This document shows, in pieces, positions 37,120-49,900 of a stretch of DNA of 64,000 nt. Location: positions 664,837 through 728,836 of the forward strand of contig OY856187.1 of assembly GCA_963693315.1 (NCBI GenBank), written 5' to 3'. The notes under the pieces were generated by a model that saw only the letters and a program-made list of their open reading frames with translations, was not told the origin of the DNA and did not search any database. Made by a program: the position numbers and the translations under genes. This DNA is from Diogma glabrata. Its lineage: Eukaryota > Arthropoda > Insecta > Diptera > Cylindrotomidae. The first letter of the stretch is position 1; the number at the start of each line of letters is the position of its first letter.

Positions 37120-40100
37120 CAGTCTTCCCCCGAATATAGCTCCTAGGATCTTTGTTCAAATATAACACCTACTACGCTCTTTTATTCGAATAGTACGCTT
37201 AGGTCTACTATTATAGGTCAAGTTTTCAATTTTTTCTCACATCATAATATGCAATAAATAGATAAAAAAAAAATATAAAAAATCAATAATAATATCGTAC
37301 TCATTTGCACTAAATAAAATTAAAAAATTTCTGTAGTAAGATTGTCATCCTTCTTTTCTGCTCCATAAATGTATCAGTCCTTTTCGACAAATTATAGTGA
37401 AACAACATAATGTAGATTTTGTTTTGCAGTGCATATAAAGTGATAAGGAAAGTAAGTGTACATTCTATTTGATACTTTAAAATGAGAAAGTCAGGTGGAA
37501 CGGATATACTCCTACTATCTTCCTTTTTTTGTTACTAATATGCCTACGTAGCGCGTATATTTTCCTTTCACTTTTAAATATAACGGGTTTTTAAAACATA
37601 AAACAAAACAAATTAATTTTTATATTATTATGCTTTTCTATTTAATACAATATAACATTAAAAATATTGCCGTCTATTTCTTCACTTAACTGTAAAAATT
37701 TTGTTCTACAAAAAACTTGTTTATTTGAATATAGCTACTGATACTGTTCACGATTCGTGCGTTAGTTACTTAACAAATTAAAATAAATTAAATTGTATCC
37801 TGTTTTATCGGCTAACACAATTTATATTATTTTAAATAGTTACCTAAATATATACCATAATTAAAGTTTGAAAATATATTTAACCATTGACGTGTAAATA
37901 TAATTTAAAAGTGCTGAAAAACTGCAAAGTGTATTTCTATAAAATCAAAAAACTTCCGGTCGTATTGAGCTAAAAACCTACTGTGAATTCGTAGCTAATA
38001 GAATCACAATATAATTCCGTGAAACAGATACTAAATCATTTAAAATAAAATTTATTCGAGCAACGTCACTTACACCAGTCACACGGCCATTGAATTGGGG
38101 ATTTGTATATTTAACTCGCGTAAGTATTACCGAACGGAATTTGTACAATTCAGAATCGTTTAGAATCGTGTGCTAACGAATTGTTTAATGTGTGAATACA
38201 GACCAAGCGTGTCTAACAAGTATAATCGTCAAGCTTTCATGAGTAGGGCATGTTTTTTAATTCTCACTGGGCATCGCAGTGTACAATTTTTTCTTGCCAC
38301 TCTTAATATAAATTGATCAAAGCAGACAATAAAAAACAATGGAATGCGCTGCTCGGTGTGAATTAAAAAATAGGTCCACATCGGATGCTGCAATTATGTA
38401 TTATTCTCTCTATTTAACACAATATGATCTTCGTTTATTTTAGATAATGTCACAAAAAAGAAAGAGCTACACGATTAAAACGAAACTGGATATCCTTAGT
38501 GAGTCTAGCGGCAACGAAAAAGGAAAAGGATGGTATGCCTTATCACAAAAACATGGAATACAGACATCTGTTTTAAGGGGTTGGAATAAGCAGAAAGATC
38601 AATTACTAAAACTTTTAGAGGATAACAACGTTAAATCGAGAATGACAAGAAGAGTAAAAGGTGGTGGTAGAAAATCACAATTGGAAGAGATCGAAGTAAA
38701 ATTAGCAGACTGGGTTAGTGACCGAAATAAAAAAGGTTTAAAAGTTAAAGACAAATATATTCAAATGAAGGCTCTCTCTCTGTGCGAATCTCTAAAGACC
38801 GAGGCGGGCAATTCGAAATTTGAATCATTTAAAGCATCAACTGGTTGGTGCGAGCGTTTTAAAAAACGGTTCAATTTAACTTCTCGCCGCGAAACTACAA
38901 CAAAAAAAATTCCTAAAAACGTAGCAGAAATTTCAAAAAAGTTTATTTGTGACATCCAAAATATAATAGAAACGAATAAAATTAAAAACTGCAATATAAT
39001 AAATATCGACCAAGTTCCTCGATACTTCGAAAATGATCAAAAATCTACACTGACCAAAAAAGGAGTTCGCGAAGTATTTATAAGAAAGGCCAGCTCTTCT
39101 CATAAACGGTTCACAGTAACATTTGGGATATCATTAGAAGGCAAATTTTTGAAACCACATCTTCTGTTTTCGAACCTTAAAAATCCACCAATTGTCAATT
39201 CCAAATGTCTTGTAAGTGTTAATAAAACAGGAATGTTCAACGACGAGATTTTAAAAAAATATTTAGAGGATGTGGACATAAAACGGAGGCAAACAAATTT
39301 TAGCAGGGAACCAACTTTATTAATATTAGATTCATATGGATGCCATTTAAAATTGGCAAATAATCAGATTCTGAAGAAATACAACATTTTTATTGTATTT
39401 GTTCCTCCGAATTTAACCGGTTTGTTGCAGCCTTTGGATGTCGCTGTTAATCGCAGTTTTCAAGCGGCTTTTTCCAAAAAATACGACAAATATTTATCGG
39501 ACGCTTTGGAGACACCAGAATTGCAGACTCGCATAGGAAATCCGAAAATTCCGTCTTACAAATTCGTTTCAGGGTGGGTTATAGAATGGATTGAGAGTAG
39601 AGATGAGGCGTTTATTAAAAATGCATTTGAAGTTTGTGGTATTGTTCCGAAAATCTATTTATCAAAGAAAAATTACATCGAAGGCTTCAACAAATTTTTG
39701 ATGAGAATTTTGAATTCGACGAATGGCTTCGCGACTTTGAAACACATAATCAAGGTAATTCAGACAATTCCGATTTTGATTATTTTAGTAATTTTCCGGA
39801 TGAAAATACTATATGGTTTTGGCCAGAAAAACTAAAGAACAGTTTTTTCGAATGTATTAACAGAGCGAAGTATCAAAATTCACAAACTTTTACCGGGTTT
39901 CTAACAAATTATATTCCAAACCTCATTGAATTTATTAAAAATAAATTAATCGATGAAATTTTGGACAAAGAAGACGAGGAAACCATTAAAAAAGGTGAAA
40001 GTACTTCAACTAAAATTGAAATTTATGCCATTGCGAACTTTGAATGTTGGAACAAAAGTCACGAGTTTAGACGATCAGTTTATTGAAATTTCTTCGTTTA

Positions 40101-40485
40101 CATACACCGTTGATTCCCCAAAAAAAGAAATTTTATTAGTTTGCAAAAATTATTATTTTATTTTCAACGAATCTGGAATTTGAATGTCTGACTACAGACA
40201 TACATACATAATATAGATCAGAGAAGATTGTCTCGAAAACAATCACATTTTTATTTGTAATTTTGTAATTGTTACAAAATTATTTTTATAGAATGTAATT
40301 TTAATGAATAAAATTATTTCTTGTTTTAATTTTGTTTAAAAGTTTTTTTTTATTTCAAATTGTACACCTAGGCATTATATTTCAATGGGCAGTTTATTGC
40401 AGAAAAAAGGACTAATTTTTACAAAGTTGTTATTTTTAGTAATTTTCGAAATAGACGCCTAGGCGTTATATTCGGGGGAAGACTG
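37120..40485 (+). mobile_element. Pogo/Tigger DNA transposon, both ends present
   Basis: The terminal inverted repeats start CAGTCTTCCCCCGAATATA (37120) and end with the reverse complement at 40485, with similarity continuing for a further dozen or so bases. TA flanks both ends (37118-37119 and 40486-40487), the Tc1/mariner target duplication. The 3366-bp element carries one transposase gene on the plus strand. Short inverted AT-rich sequences fill the 1.3-kb 5' non-coding part (37140-38440). The ends look intact, so the element could be mobilised in trans even if its own gene is broken. Confidence 0.93.
38447..40086 (+). pseudogene. Pogo/Tigger transposase (DD35D), frameshifted near the C-terminus
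   Basis: The ATG at 38447 opens a 462-codon frame. Residues 1-55 are the CENP-B-type N-terminal helix-turn-helix (KRKSYTIKTKLDIL), 75-145 the second DNA-binding domain (FKASTGWCERFKKRFNL), and 180-345 the DDE_1 nuclease: D188 in NIDQVP, D295 in LLILDSYGCH, D331 in LLQPLDVAVNRSF, giving DD35D. Near 39690 the good frame continues instead in another register (DENFEFDEWLRDFETHN, then SDNSDFDYF...), reading on to 40086, and a third register to 40183 may add more. So the first frame's last 35 residues are spurious. The enzyme cuts and pastes its own element. DQ replaces the more usual DE after the first aspartate. An acceptor-like TTTATTTTAG just before the ATG hints at a 5' exon. The frameshift could also be a sequencing error. 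Confidence 0.9.
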
Positions 40486-40487
40486 TA

Positions 40488-40879
40488 GTATTGGGTCATT
40501 TTTTTGCCTTAATATCTGTCATTTGTTACGAGGTATAGAAATTGTCCTCGTAATAGTATCATCGAGAGAACGTGGATCACAGGATTTTCAGGTAGGTAGC
40601 GCTGGTGGTCTATCTTTTATCAGGTTTTTGTTTTATATCGCTCACCATCTAGGACATTCTGACTGCCGAACAACCCCACGGCCCCAAATGACTGAGCGAA
40701 GTCGATTGAGCGATTTCGGAGTTCAGTCAGAGTGACAATTCTTTAACGTTGGCCAGGGCAATCTTTACTCCTTTTTGGGGGCTCAGGTTGCACTGCTAAT
40801 CGTTACAACTTATATACTATTTCAACTGCTGTCTTTTATTATTAATATCATATATTTTGTTAGTTTTAGTGTTGATTTT
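40488..40879. other. Unassigned spacer
   Basis: Less AT-rich than its surroundings. It includes GACTGAGCGAAGTCGATTGAGCG (about 40691) with short internal repeats; otherwise nothing recognisable. A 70-codon frame here has no known match. Confidence 0.4.
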
Positions 40880-41505
40880 ATCATTTGAAATGTTGTTATT
40901 GTTTTTATGTTTATATATTTCTATTTCTTCCAATCTATCTAGATCTTTTTATATGTAATATGGTTAAATTTGTGTTGATATTGGTGTATTTGTGTTTTTC
41001 TATTTTTAAATGTTGGGCATATCTGGATTTTGGATCGCTTCTGTTAATTTCATTGGTGTGCTCGATAAATCTTTTTTGAAGCCTATATAAAATTCATCTA
41101 GCCTATATAAAATTCATCTATTCAATTCGTCTAGCCTATATAAAATTTACTGCAGTCGTCACAGGTAACCTTATAAACACCTGTGTCTAAGGTTTGGGTT
41201 TTTTTAGTTTTTAGGTAGTTTTCTATTATATTTTTGTTTTTGTAAGCCGCAATATATCCATATTTTTTAAAAGTTTTTTGCATTATTTTGAATGTTGTTT
41301 TATTGTATGTTACGCCTACGTATTTTTTGCCTGCTAAGTTTTCTTCATTCTTCAACGTTGTTAGGGTTCGCAAATTTTTCTTGTTTTTATATTTTCTATT
41401 TAATGTGTCAATTATTTCATTTTTATATCCGTTTTTACTGGCTATATATTTATGTTGTTTAGTTCGTCTTGATAATTTTCAGCATTCATTGGTATATTGT
41501 TCAAT
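40880..41505 (-). pseudogene. Penelope-like element, GIY-YIG endonuclease end
   Basis: Minus-strand frames give the region that joins RT to endonuclease (LKNEENLAGKKYVGVTY, MQKTFKKYGYIAAYKNKN) and then TLDTGVYKVTCDDCSKFYIG at 41190-41131, the GIY-YIG motif with its preceding cysteines. After a stop, decayed downstream pieces follow: RFIEHTNEIN and SRYAQHL (41070-41000), then NLTILHI. A small tandem duplication, AGCCTATATAAAATTCATCT at 41081-41120, disrupts the frame. No RT core is present. In Penelope-like elements this domain nicks DNA for integration. This is an inactive 3' fragment. Confidence 0.85.
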
Positions 41506-41506
41506 C

Positions 41507-41947
41507 TGTGGCATTCATAATTGATTGAGAACTAAATTTGCGATTACAAAGAGTAAGCACAGTAAGCACGTTTAATCATTATTAACGCTTCGTTGTACAT
41601 TTTTTGTGAAAAATCTTTCCATATTCGACAAGAAATATCTTCAACCATGTGCGATTTATATTTTTCCCATAATTTGTTGAAGATGAAGGAGAGTAAGCGG
41701 TCAGTATGATTGCAAACAAAGCCCTAACTTGGTTTGGAGGTGACATGTTGTCCGTGTAATTAATGCATACATCGGTGGTTCTAAAATAAATTCAGAGTTT
41801 AACATGCACTGAAGAAAGTAATTTGTGTCCCCGTTGACATTTTTCAATTGCTGGAAAGCACGTTTGGGATGGCATACAGTCTGCCTTTAGTAGGTTTTTT
41901 AATATGGCAGATTGGTCGTCTACTTGCTCTTATTCTTTACCTCGTAC
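41507..41947 (-). pseudogene. Second Helitron helicase fragment
   Basis: About 440 bp nearly identical to 29358-29798, in the same orientation, with only scattered substitutions. It therefore encodes the same piece of the Helitron helicase (MLTAYSPSSS region and the LWEKYKSHMVEDI frame). It has no 3' terminus and no other Helitron part. It sits between the Penelope fragment and GGCGTCAATTGGGTAGGGCT (41953), which itself resembles a hAT-type end but is unproven. Confidence 0.85.
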
Positions 41948-41949
41948 CA

Positions 41950-44900
41950 GAGGCGTCAATTGGGTAGGGCTGGAGGGAGGGGCATCGGCCCCCCCCTCAA
42001 GGATCTGATACTATCAATACATCGATTCAATAAAACCATCCAATCGTTTACACTATATAAAAATTATACACTATAAAAATTTCAATGCACTGTTATTTTG
42101 TAAATTCGTCTCATTTTTAGAAGATTTACTAACATTAAGTTTACACTATGGTAGTATAATAGAATAATAGCAAATAGCTATTAAACTTGTAATGGATAGT
42201 CTGGACTAATATAGTATATTATAGTCGCAGCTTCCTTAGTTGTTGTTCCTTATATTAATCCGTACCGCTTGTAATGGTTTCTCATCCCTTCATCATCAAT
42301 AGTCATGTTTCGTATAGTTTCCTTAACCCATCGCGTCCTTATATTTCTTAAAATCTAACTAAATCTGCAATAGCCGGACAAACGTATAGGCGAAAGAAAA
42401 TGGCACTAATTACCCTGATTTATTTATTCATTAATATAACGTAATATTGGGTAATTTGAATTAATTAATAATTTTCTTTAATCATCATCCGTATAACCAC
42501 TAAAATTTAATCAGAATTCCAAAACACAAACCGTAATGAAACAACGAAATTTTCCAAAACCTCATAACAGCTACGTGTATTTTGTTTCCAATCGTCAACA
42601 TACAAAGAATTACTATTTTTGCTTTGTTAAACATTTGATTTGTCTTTATATGAGTATTTTGCTTTAAACAGTCCTTCCGTTGTTGTACTGAACTTCACTG
42701 TGCTGATATAGTGGATTGTAGTTTAATAATGTCCAAACATCATATCATTGATCGAATCTGCATCTAATTCATTTTGAATTCAATTATAAATATTATGGAT
42801 GTGTCGGAAATATTCTGTGTCCAAACCTTATTTTCGTACAATATTATCAAATAGCAAACGGCTTTGTGACCTATAATAAGTTCCCAATAATTTGAAAATC
42901 TGATGTAAATTAATTATATTACATCTAAAACACTGTATTCGAGTTATTTCGAGGAAAAAATTTGGCTATATAATAAGCCACTGTAAATGGTTCCCTCTCT
43001 TATTTTTCTATTACATTTGAATAGAGTGGTGTGACGTCTCTTATGTCTACACATATATATTGTGGATGTCAAACACGGAATGTTTGATTGCACGTGTTTT
43101 ATTTTTGTTTAAAATCGAATTCCGGATTAAGTAGTGAAGTTTATTTTAATCAATGTTGTAACTTAGTTTTTTTTCAATTAGTATAATTTGTTTTCGAATA
43201 CGGTTAAATAGTCGTGATTTGGTATAAGTTTAACGTTAAACGGGAATAATACGTAACCAAAACAAAAAAAAATATTGTTTGTGTATCTGTCCTTGTTATT
43301 TGTAGTACATATAGTTACAACGTAAAACTTGTTCTTTCGTGAATGTTAGCTTTATCTAGTCATAAATTTGCAATAAAATGTACAAAAAATTTGTTAATAT
43401 GAAAATAATCTAAATGTTAAAATATTTAAATATTACTGTGAACTAACTATTTATGCATTCTGTGATACACCAAAAAAAATTATAATAAATCAAATTGTGA
43501 ATAAATTATTTGTACATATGTATATAATCTGTAGTCATGGTCATTATCGGAAGTAATGATAATATAAAACGGATTCAATACCGTTGTCTGTACCACAAAT
43601 TATGACGTGCTCGGCTGAATGAGGTCCAAAAATTGTGCACAAGGTAATGCAATCACCAACCGGTCATTGACCTACATCAACTGTTTATTTAGTTTTTTTT
43701 TAACTGCATAAACTAAAACAAAAAGCCGTAAGTTTCTTTTGCTCGTTACTTTATCATTGTGTTTACGTGTGTGTACTAACTAAATAAAACATTAATTTAT
43801 TGGGGATAAATTTTTATTGAAATATTAAAACAAACAGTGCTAGCATGGTAATCTACGTGTCGTAATTTTTAATATGAGGAAGCGAAATTTAACAATGTTT
43901 GAGTGTTAGAACTAAAACGATAAATAAAGTCATTAACGTAGTTTCATTTTTGTAATTTGTGTAAGAAAACAAAAAATCCACGACCTGCTTTTTTTTGGTG
44001 GTTAATCTAAAATACAAAAAAATAAATTTTTTTTTGGACTAAAATAATTTAAAATAATTTAAAATACTTTACAAATCGAGCGCTTAAGCATCAAAATAAC
44101 AAAAGAAACCAATTGAGTGTGCTTCTAAATGTTATTAAAAAGGTAATCTAGTCTCGACGAAGATTAACAAAAAAGGGGAGCGCAACAGTTTTATATAATT
44201 TGGGATATTGCTGCCGTATAGTATTTCGCCGCCTCTTCTTATATCAAAGTTTTACTATTACCACTGTATACTTGGGTCATAGCACTACTCAACGTTTATG
44301 TCACGTTATGCAGATGCTACCACCAACTGCAACTCATCATTTGTAAATCATTTTTGCTGTTACCACCCAACATTTATCTCAAAAGTTGGTTGTTGCTGTC
44401 GTGGGTTGTGGGTTACATACTGCGACGTCACTTTGATATTGAGTTTTTTTTTGCTGTCATCAAATCTACAGTGTTATCAAATCATCTACTTTATTACTGT
44501 TACCTCAACATCGATTTCCAATCTGTGCTATTGCTGCGGTGTATTATACCGGCTTCTATACAGCATTGGTGTCAAAATTCTGCATTTGCGGCCATATACT
44601 GTGCATATTGAAACGCAGCATAATTCTCAAGTTTCTTTTTTTTGGTTGTCGCCACACCTTACCAACCATCATTTACATCGAAGTCATACGATTGCTGACA
44701 TATATTGGACATCTTTCTAGCCATCCTTGATGTCAACATTTTGGCCATTACTATCATCGATTTGGCTTATTTCAGATCTACAACGATTTCAATTTATCCA
44801 AATTATTCACCGGCAATTATTGATGTTATTCAACGAAGGTGCTCTACAATTATCTGTCTGATTATATAACTACAATTATACCGATTAGTCTACGATTTCA

Positions 44901-45000
44901 ATGCATCCAATTTATTCAACTGTCATCATAGATGTTATTCAACGAGGGTTCACTACAATTATTTCTTTGATTAATCAACGATAAGTACACCAGTTATCGA
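41950..45000. other. AT-rich region without recognised genes
   Basis: 41953-41998 is a GC-rich patch. A short piece of the small inverted-repeat family lies at about 42125-42190. 42200-44200 is AT-rich with no convincing frame. 44290-44730 has overlapping plus-strand frames of 140 and 85 codons rich in Cys, Tyr, Leu and Ser, without start context or known domain. I see no support for a gene. Confidence 0.45.
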
Positions 45001-46020
45001 AATTATTCAACGAAATTTTACAAGTTTATACAACGTTTCTACTTATTATTTTGATTCAACAAAACTGTACATTGACAGCAAATTGATATAACGTTTCTGC
45101 GTATCATTCTGATTCAACAAAGTTTTACAAGTTTATCCAACGTTTCTACTTATTATTTCGATTCAACAAAACTATACCTTGATTGCAAATTTTGATAACG
45201 TTTCTACGTATCATTTTTTTTTGATTCAACGGAGTTTTACAAATTTATATAACGTCTCTGCTTATCATTTTTGATTCAACAAAATCTTACATCAATGACA
45301 ACATTTTTTTGATCCAACAAAATTTTTCAAAGTTATATAACGTTTCTACTGATCATTTTTGATTCAACAATATTTTACATCAATTACCTCATTTTTGATT
45401 CAATGAAATTTTGCGTCAATTACAACATTTTTTTGATTCAGCAAAAGTTTACAAATTTATATAACGTTGCTACATGTCATTTTTGATTCAACGATATTTT
45501 ACATCAATTACAACATTTTCTGACTCAACAACATTTTACAAAATTTATAAAACGTTTCTACTTGTCATTTTTGATTCAACAATATTTTACATCAATTACA
45601 TCATTTTTGATCCAACAAAATTTTACAAAGTTGTAAAGCGTTTCTGCTTGTCATTTTTGATTCAACAATATTTTACATCAATTACATCATTTTTGATTCA
45701 ACAATATTTTACAAAGTTACATAACGTTTCTACTTACCATTTTTGATTCAACAATATTTTACATCAATTACATCATTTTTGATTCAACAATATTTTACAT
45801 CAATTACCTCATTTTTGATTCAATGAAATTTTGCGTCAATTACAACATTTTTTGATTCAGCAAAAGTTTACACATTTATATAACGTTGCTACATGTCATT
45901 TTTGATTCAACGATATTTTGCATCATTTACAACATTTTTGATTCAACAAAATTTTACATCAATTATAATATTTTTTCGATTCAACGAAATTTTACGAGTT
46001 TACATAACGTTTCTACTTAA
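45000..46020. repeat. Irregular minisatellite, TTTTTGATTCAACAA type
   Basis: Units containing TTTTTGATTCAACAAWATTT, then TTACATCAATTACATCA or an ACAAATTTATATAACGTTTCTACT segment, recur at about 40-110-bp spacing, with higher-order repeats (45480-45760 against 45890-45990). A reverse-complement copy occupies 52580-53141 as part of the palindrome and is cut by the assembly gap. Confidence 0.85.
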
Positions 46021-46203
46021 CCTTTCGTACCACGTTTGTACGTGCAACTTCATTCAACAGTTTTATTGTCCAAAGTATTTTCGAGAGATTCCTAACGTGA
46101 TCACCGTGCTGATGGAGGGCTGATCTAAACAGGATAGGAGGTCCGGATTTAATCATGGGGTGAGTAAATTCATTTTATTACCTAGGTCATAATGATAAAG
46201 GGG

Positions 46204-46252
46204 TGTGAGTGTGTGTGTGTGCGTGTGGGTGTGTGTGTGTGTGGGCGTATGT
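46204..46252. repeat. (GT)n tract
   Basis: A short imperfect GT repeat with C and GG interruptions. Its mirror image is at 52353-52401 in the right arm. Confidence 0.9.
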
Positions 46253-46533
46253 GAGTGAACGTAGGGGTTGGACGTGTTGATCGTGGGTCTTTCGCAACAG
46301 GGGTCGCCAGAGTCTTCGTTTTTCCACTTGTATTTCTTTCCATTTCGGTAAATTTTCGTGAATAGCGTACATGTCTGTATTTGTGCTGAAGTAGCAGGGT
46401 TACTTTATCGTTCCCATGGGCTGAAGCTAGTTTGGGGCTTGAAAATCAATCTCGCTAGGTACGCTTCCTGCTATGTCCTTCTCATTGGTTCGCCAATGAG
46501 AAAGCGCTTCATTACAAACTATTACAGTGTAAA

Positions 46534-46935
46534 CGGATAGAATAATACTTTTTTACTTTGACAGATAGTTATTTGATATTTTGCTTTTGATCGTAGTAGT
46601 ATATTCCAAAAAATTGTAACGTCTAAAACGTAAATGTAATTGACAATTTCAGGCAATTGTAAAAAATGTGCAACACCAAAATCACTTAAAATTTAGTTTT
46701 TATTTTAAATTAATATTAGTATTTTAATTTTTTGTTGAAATACTTTTAGATTATAAGATTTTCTATTCAAATTTGAAATACGGTAGCCGTATTCTATCTG
46801 TCAATATTATTCTGAGCGTTTATACCACATGATAGAATAATACTATTTTGTGGGATAAACGCTCAATGTATCGATAGTTTAATAGCAAAAAACTATTATT
46901 TTATTAAACTATCGGTGGTATAAACTTAATATTAG
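46534..46935. mobile_element. Small inverted-repeat (MITE-like) element, left arm
   Basis: The sequence contains GATAGAATAATAC, TATTTGATATTTTGC, CGGTAGCCGTATTCTATCTG, two inverted TTTATACCAC/GTGGGATAAACGC boxes and an end GTGGTATAAACTTAATATTA. Parts recur at 14159-14510 and 16070-16195 and, weakly, at 42125-42190, so it is a dispersed family. It has no gene. Exact termini are not certain. Confidence 0.6.
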
Positions 46936-49900
46936 CTAATATACCAATTTTATCGCATACTATTAATTGAAATATATCTGATAAAATAATTATTACGTTA
47001 CATATTATTTTGGCCCGACTAAAGTACGGTTCACCATAATATTCAAACCGTTATCGTTCTTTGCATAAACTAGAGCGCCCCGATACGAAAGGCGGTCGTA
47101 TTGCATCTAATCTTCTGACGAACTCAGTTTTATAAACAGAACACGATCGTTCTTCCAAAAACGCCGTGGGTGCGTATTTTGACAAAATTCTATCGTACGA
47201 TAGTGTTTTGTTTATAAGATATTCGTGTCTAAGCCAGAGGAAACAAAATATTTCATTAGTATAGGGTTCCTCGAGAGTTCATAGTGCAGTATTTAACATT
47301 CAAATTTCAATTGTTATTGGTCATTGGTAATTTATATAAACTTAAAAGTAAGTACATGCAGGAGAACACAACCTAATTATATCCCACTTATTTGGAGAAC
47401 CCTGACTGTTTGGCCCTGTTTTTTTATCTATATCATATTGTACAAACTTTACAAGAACAATACCTTTACAACAACTTTATAAAAACAATAAATTAAAAAC
47501 ATTTCTAATTGTAAAATCCTATAACATATCGGTTTTCTTGATAGTTGTGCTGATTTTTATAAAATGAATGAAAATAATTACGAGAGTAATTTAAATTTTT
47601 TGTGTTATTTCCAGTGATTTTATAATAGTGAATGTTTTATAATGGACAAGCAATATTTTCTAAAGACACGAACAAATATACAAATATTTAAGTTATGTAA
47701 ATATTTTCAAAGTATGTTATGAAAACTTGCTGACAAATTCTTTTCGCTATATGGACTATAATTTTTAATTCATAAAATAGCAAAAATTATATGTTTGATT
47801 GGTTATAATAAAATCCAAAACGTGTCCTAAACGTCAATCTTTGTTCATTTTTTTATACAATCACAGGGAGGGAGAAACTATTATTTTTTTGTGGTAGGTT
47901 TTTCTTATAGATTTAAAAGAAGCTCGCAATAATTGTACAATTTTGAATCAAATGAAAAATTTACGCACGATTATGGGTAGTAAACTGACCAGACGTCCCA
48001 CGCTGCGTGGAAATGTCCCACATTTGATTGCGTTGTCGCACGGAGAAATTTGTCCCACGAAGCGCCCCACGAAACAAATATTTCCACCACATTTGCCCGC
48101 ATTATCGAAATAATCAAATAAGCCTTATATCTACCTACGTACAGTTTGCGCAATATCTTAGTCAAAGCAATGGCTTCACTGTTTTTTCTTGCAATTTGTA
48201 TAATGTTATGTATATGTTGATTTATCTATATTGAGAGAACAAACTAGTGCAATATTTTTTTTACTAAATAGTGTTTTAACTATAATTTTCTTAGAAATAC
48301 TAAACTCAGTTTTTTTCACTTCAATAATTTACATTTTGTTTTGCGAATATCTTTTGATGTCTAACAGATCTATCTCAACGAAAGGATTTCTTTGTTTATA
48401 GAAACGTCTCCCCGGTGTATATACGAGAGATCGAAAGTATATTATGAAAAATAAAATACAAAATATTTTACTTAAAAAGTCTCAGTTTTCCGTATAAATT
48501 CATAAACATTTAAATTTTCAAACCAGAGTTTTACTTTATTCGAGCACTCATTTTAATCTTTTGAAATAATATTCAAAAATTAAAATGATTTTACTCCTTT
48601 GGAGCAGATTACATTTTACTGTTTTTTTTTTATTTGATTTATGAATAGTTCCTCTACGTCATCCTTTATATTCATTTTTCTAACAATACATGAATAATTG
48701 AACGAATCATTCAAAGCATTTTACGTTGGAAAGCATCAAATTTGAAGCAAAAATAAAAGTTTTGAATATTTGAAAGAAAATATTTATTTCAATTTAGTAG
48801 CAAGAATGATATTTTATTATTTTCACTCCTGTATGTGGGAGTGTTATATTTTTTTTAAGCTACGCACTCTGAAAGAACAAAGTAAAGGAGTGATATAAGT
48901 AGCGTCTCAAACTCTGTTTAAAACACACTTTAACTAGGTAGCTCAAAAGTAAAATTATTATTTTCTAATTTATAATTTTTTTTTCTCAATAAAGAACAAA
49001 CAAAGTAGAGAGCATAAAAACTTGATAAATGGTATATATTTGCAAAAGATAGAACGAGAGGTATACTGTGTACCTCTTATACTTAAAGAATATAGAAAAG
49101 ATATTAATTATTTAGTAAAATTAAAATAAATTGTTTCAATCGTTTTGCAGTCTTTACTTGTGTAACAAAAGTTTTAAGCTACTATAAAAGGTAAATTTTT
49201 ACTAATTTTTAAAATTATATTTAAAAAGTAGTTTAGTTTGATTTTTTCACCGTTGTTTAAACTTTAGTTTGGTTAAAATTGTTTGGGTTCTTCGGTGCCA
49301 ATGAGGGGCACCGAAGAACCCAAACAATTTTAACCAAACTAAAGTTTAAACAACGGTGAAAAAATCAAACTAAACTACTTTTTAAATATAATTTTAAAAA
49401 TTAGTAAAAATTTACCTTTTATAGTAGCTTAAAACTTTTGTTACACAAGTAAAGACTGCAAAACGATTGAAACAATTTATTTTAATTTTACTAAATAATT
49501 AATATCTTTTCTATATTCTTTAAGTATAAGAGGTACACAGTATACCTCTCGTTCTATCTTTTGCAAATATATACCATTTATCAAGTTTTTATGCTCTCTA
49601 CTTTGTTTGTTCTTTATTGAGAAAAAAAAATTATAAATTAGAAAATAATAATTTTACTTTTGAGCTACCTAGTTAAAGTGTGTTTTAAACAGAGTTTGAG
49701 ACGCTACTTATATCACTCCTTTACTTTGTTCTTTCAGAGTGCGTAGCTTAAAAAAAATATAACACTCCCACATACAGGAGTGAAAATAATAAAATATCAT
49801 TCTTGCTACTAAATTGAAATAAATATTTTCTTTCAAATATTCAAAACTTTTATTTTTGCTTCAAATTTGATGCTTTCCAACGTAAAATGCTTTGAATGAT

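Noticed and set aside
39753..39787. A 33-bp intron (GT...AG) that would join transposase frames
   Set aside because: Too short for a normal spliceosomal intron; a frameshift near 39690 explains the frame change more simply.
44298..44730. Possible 140-codon secreted or membrane protein gene
   Set aside because: Cys/Tyr/Leu-rich in two overlapping frames, no domain, no signal sequence I trust; probably chance in a repetitive stretch.
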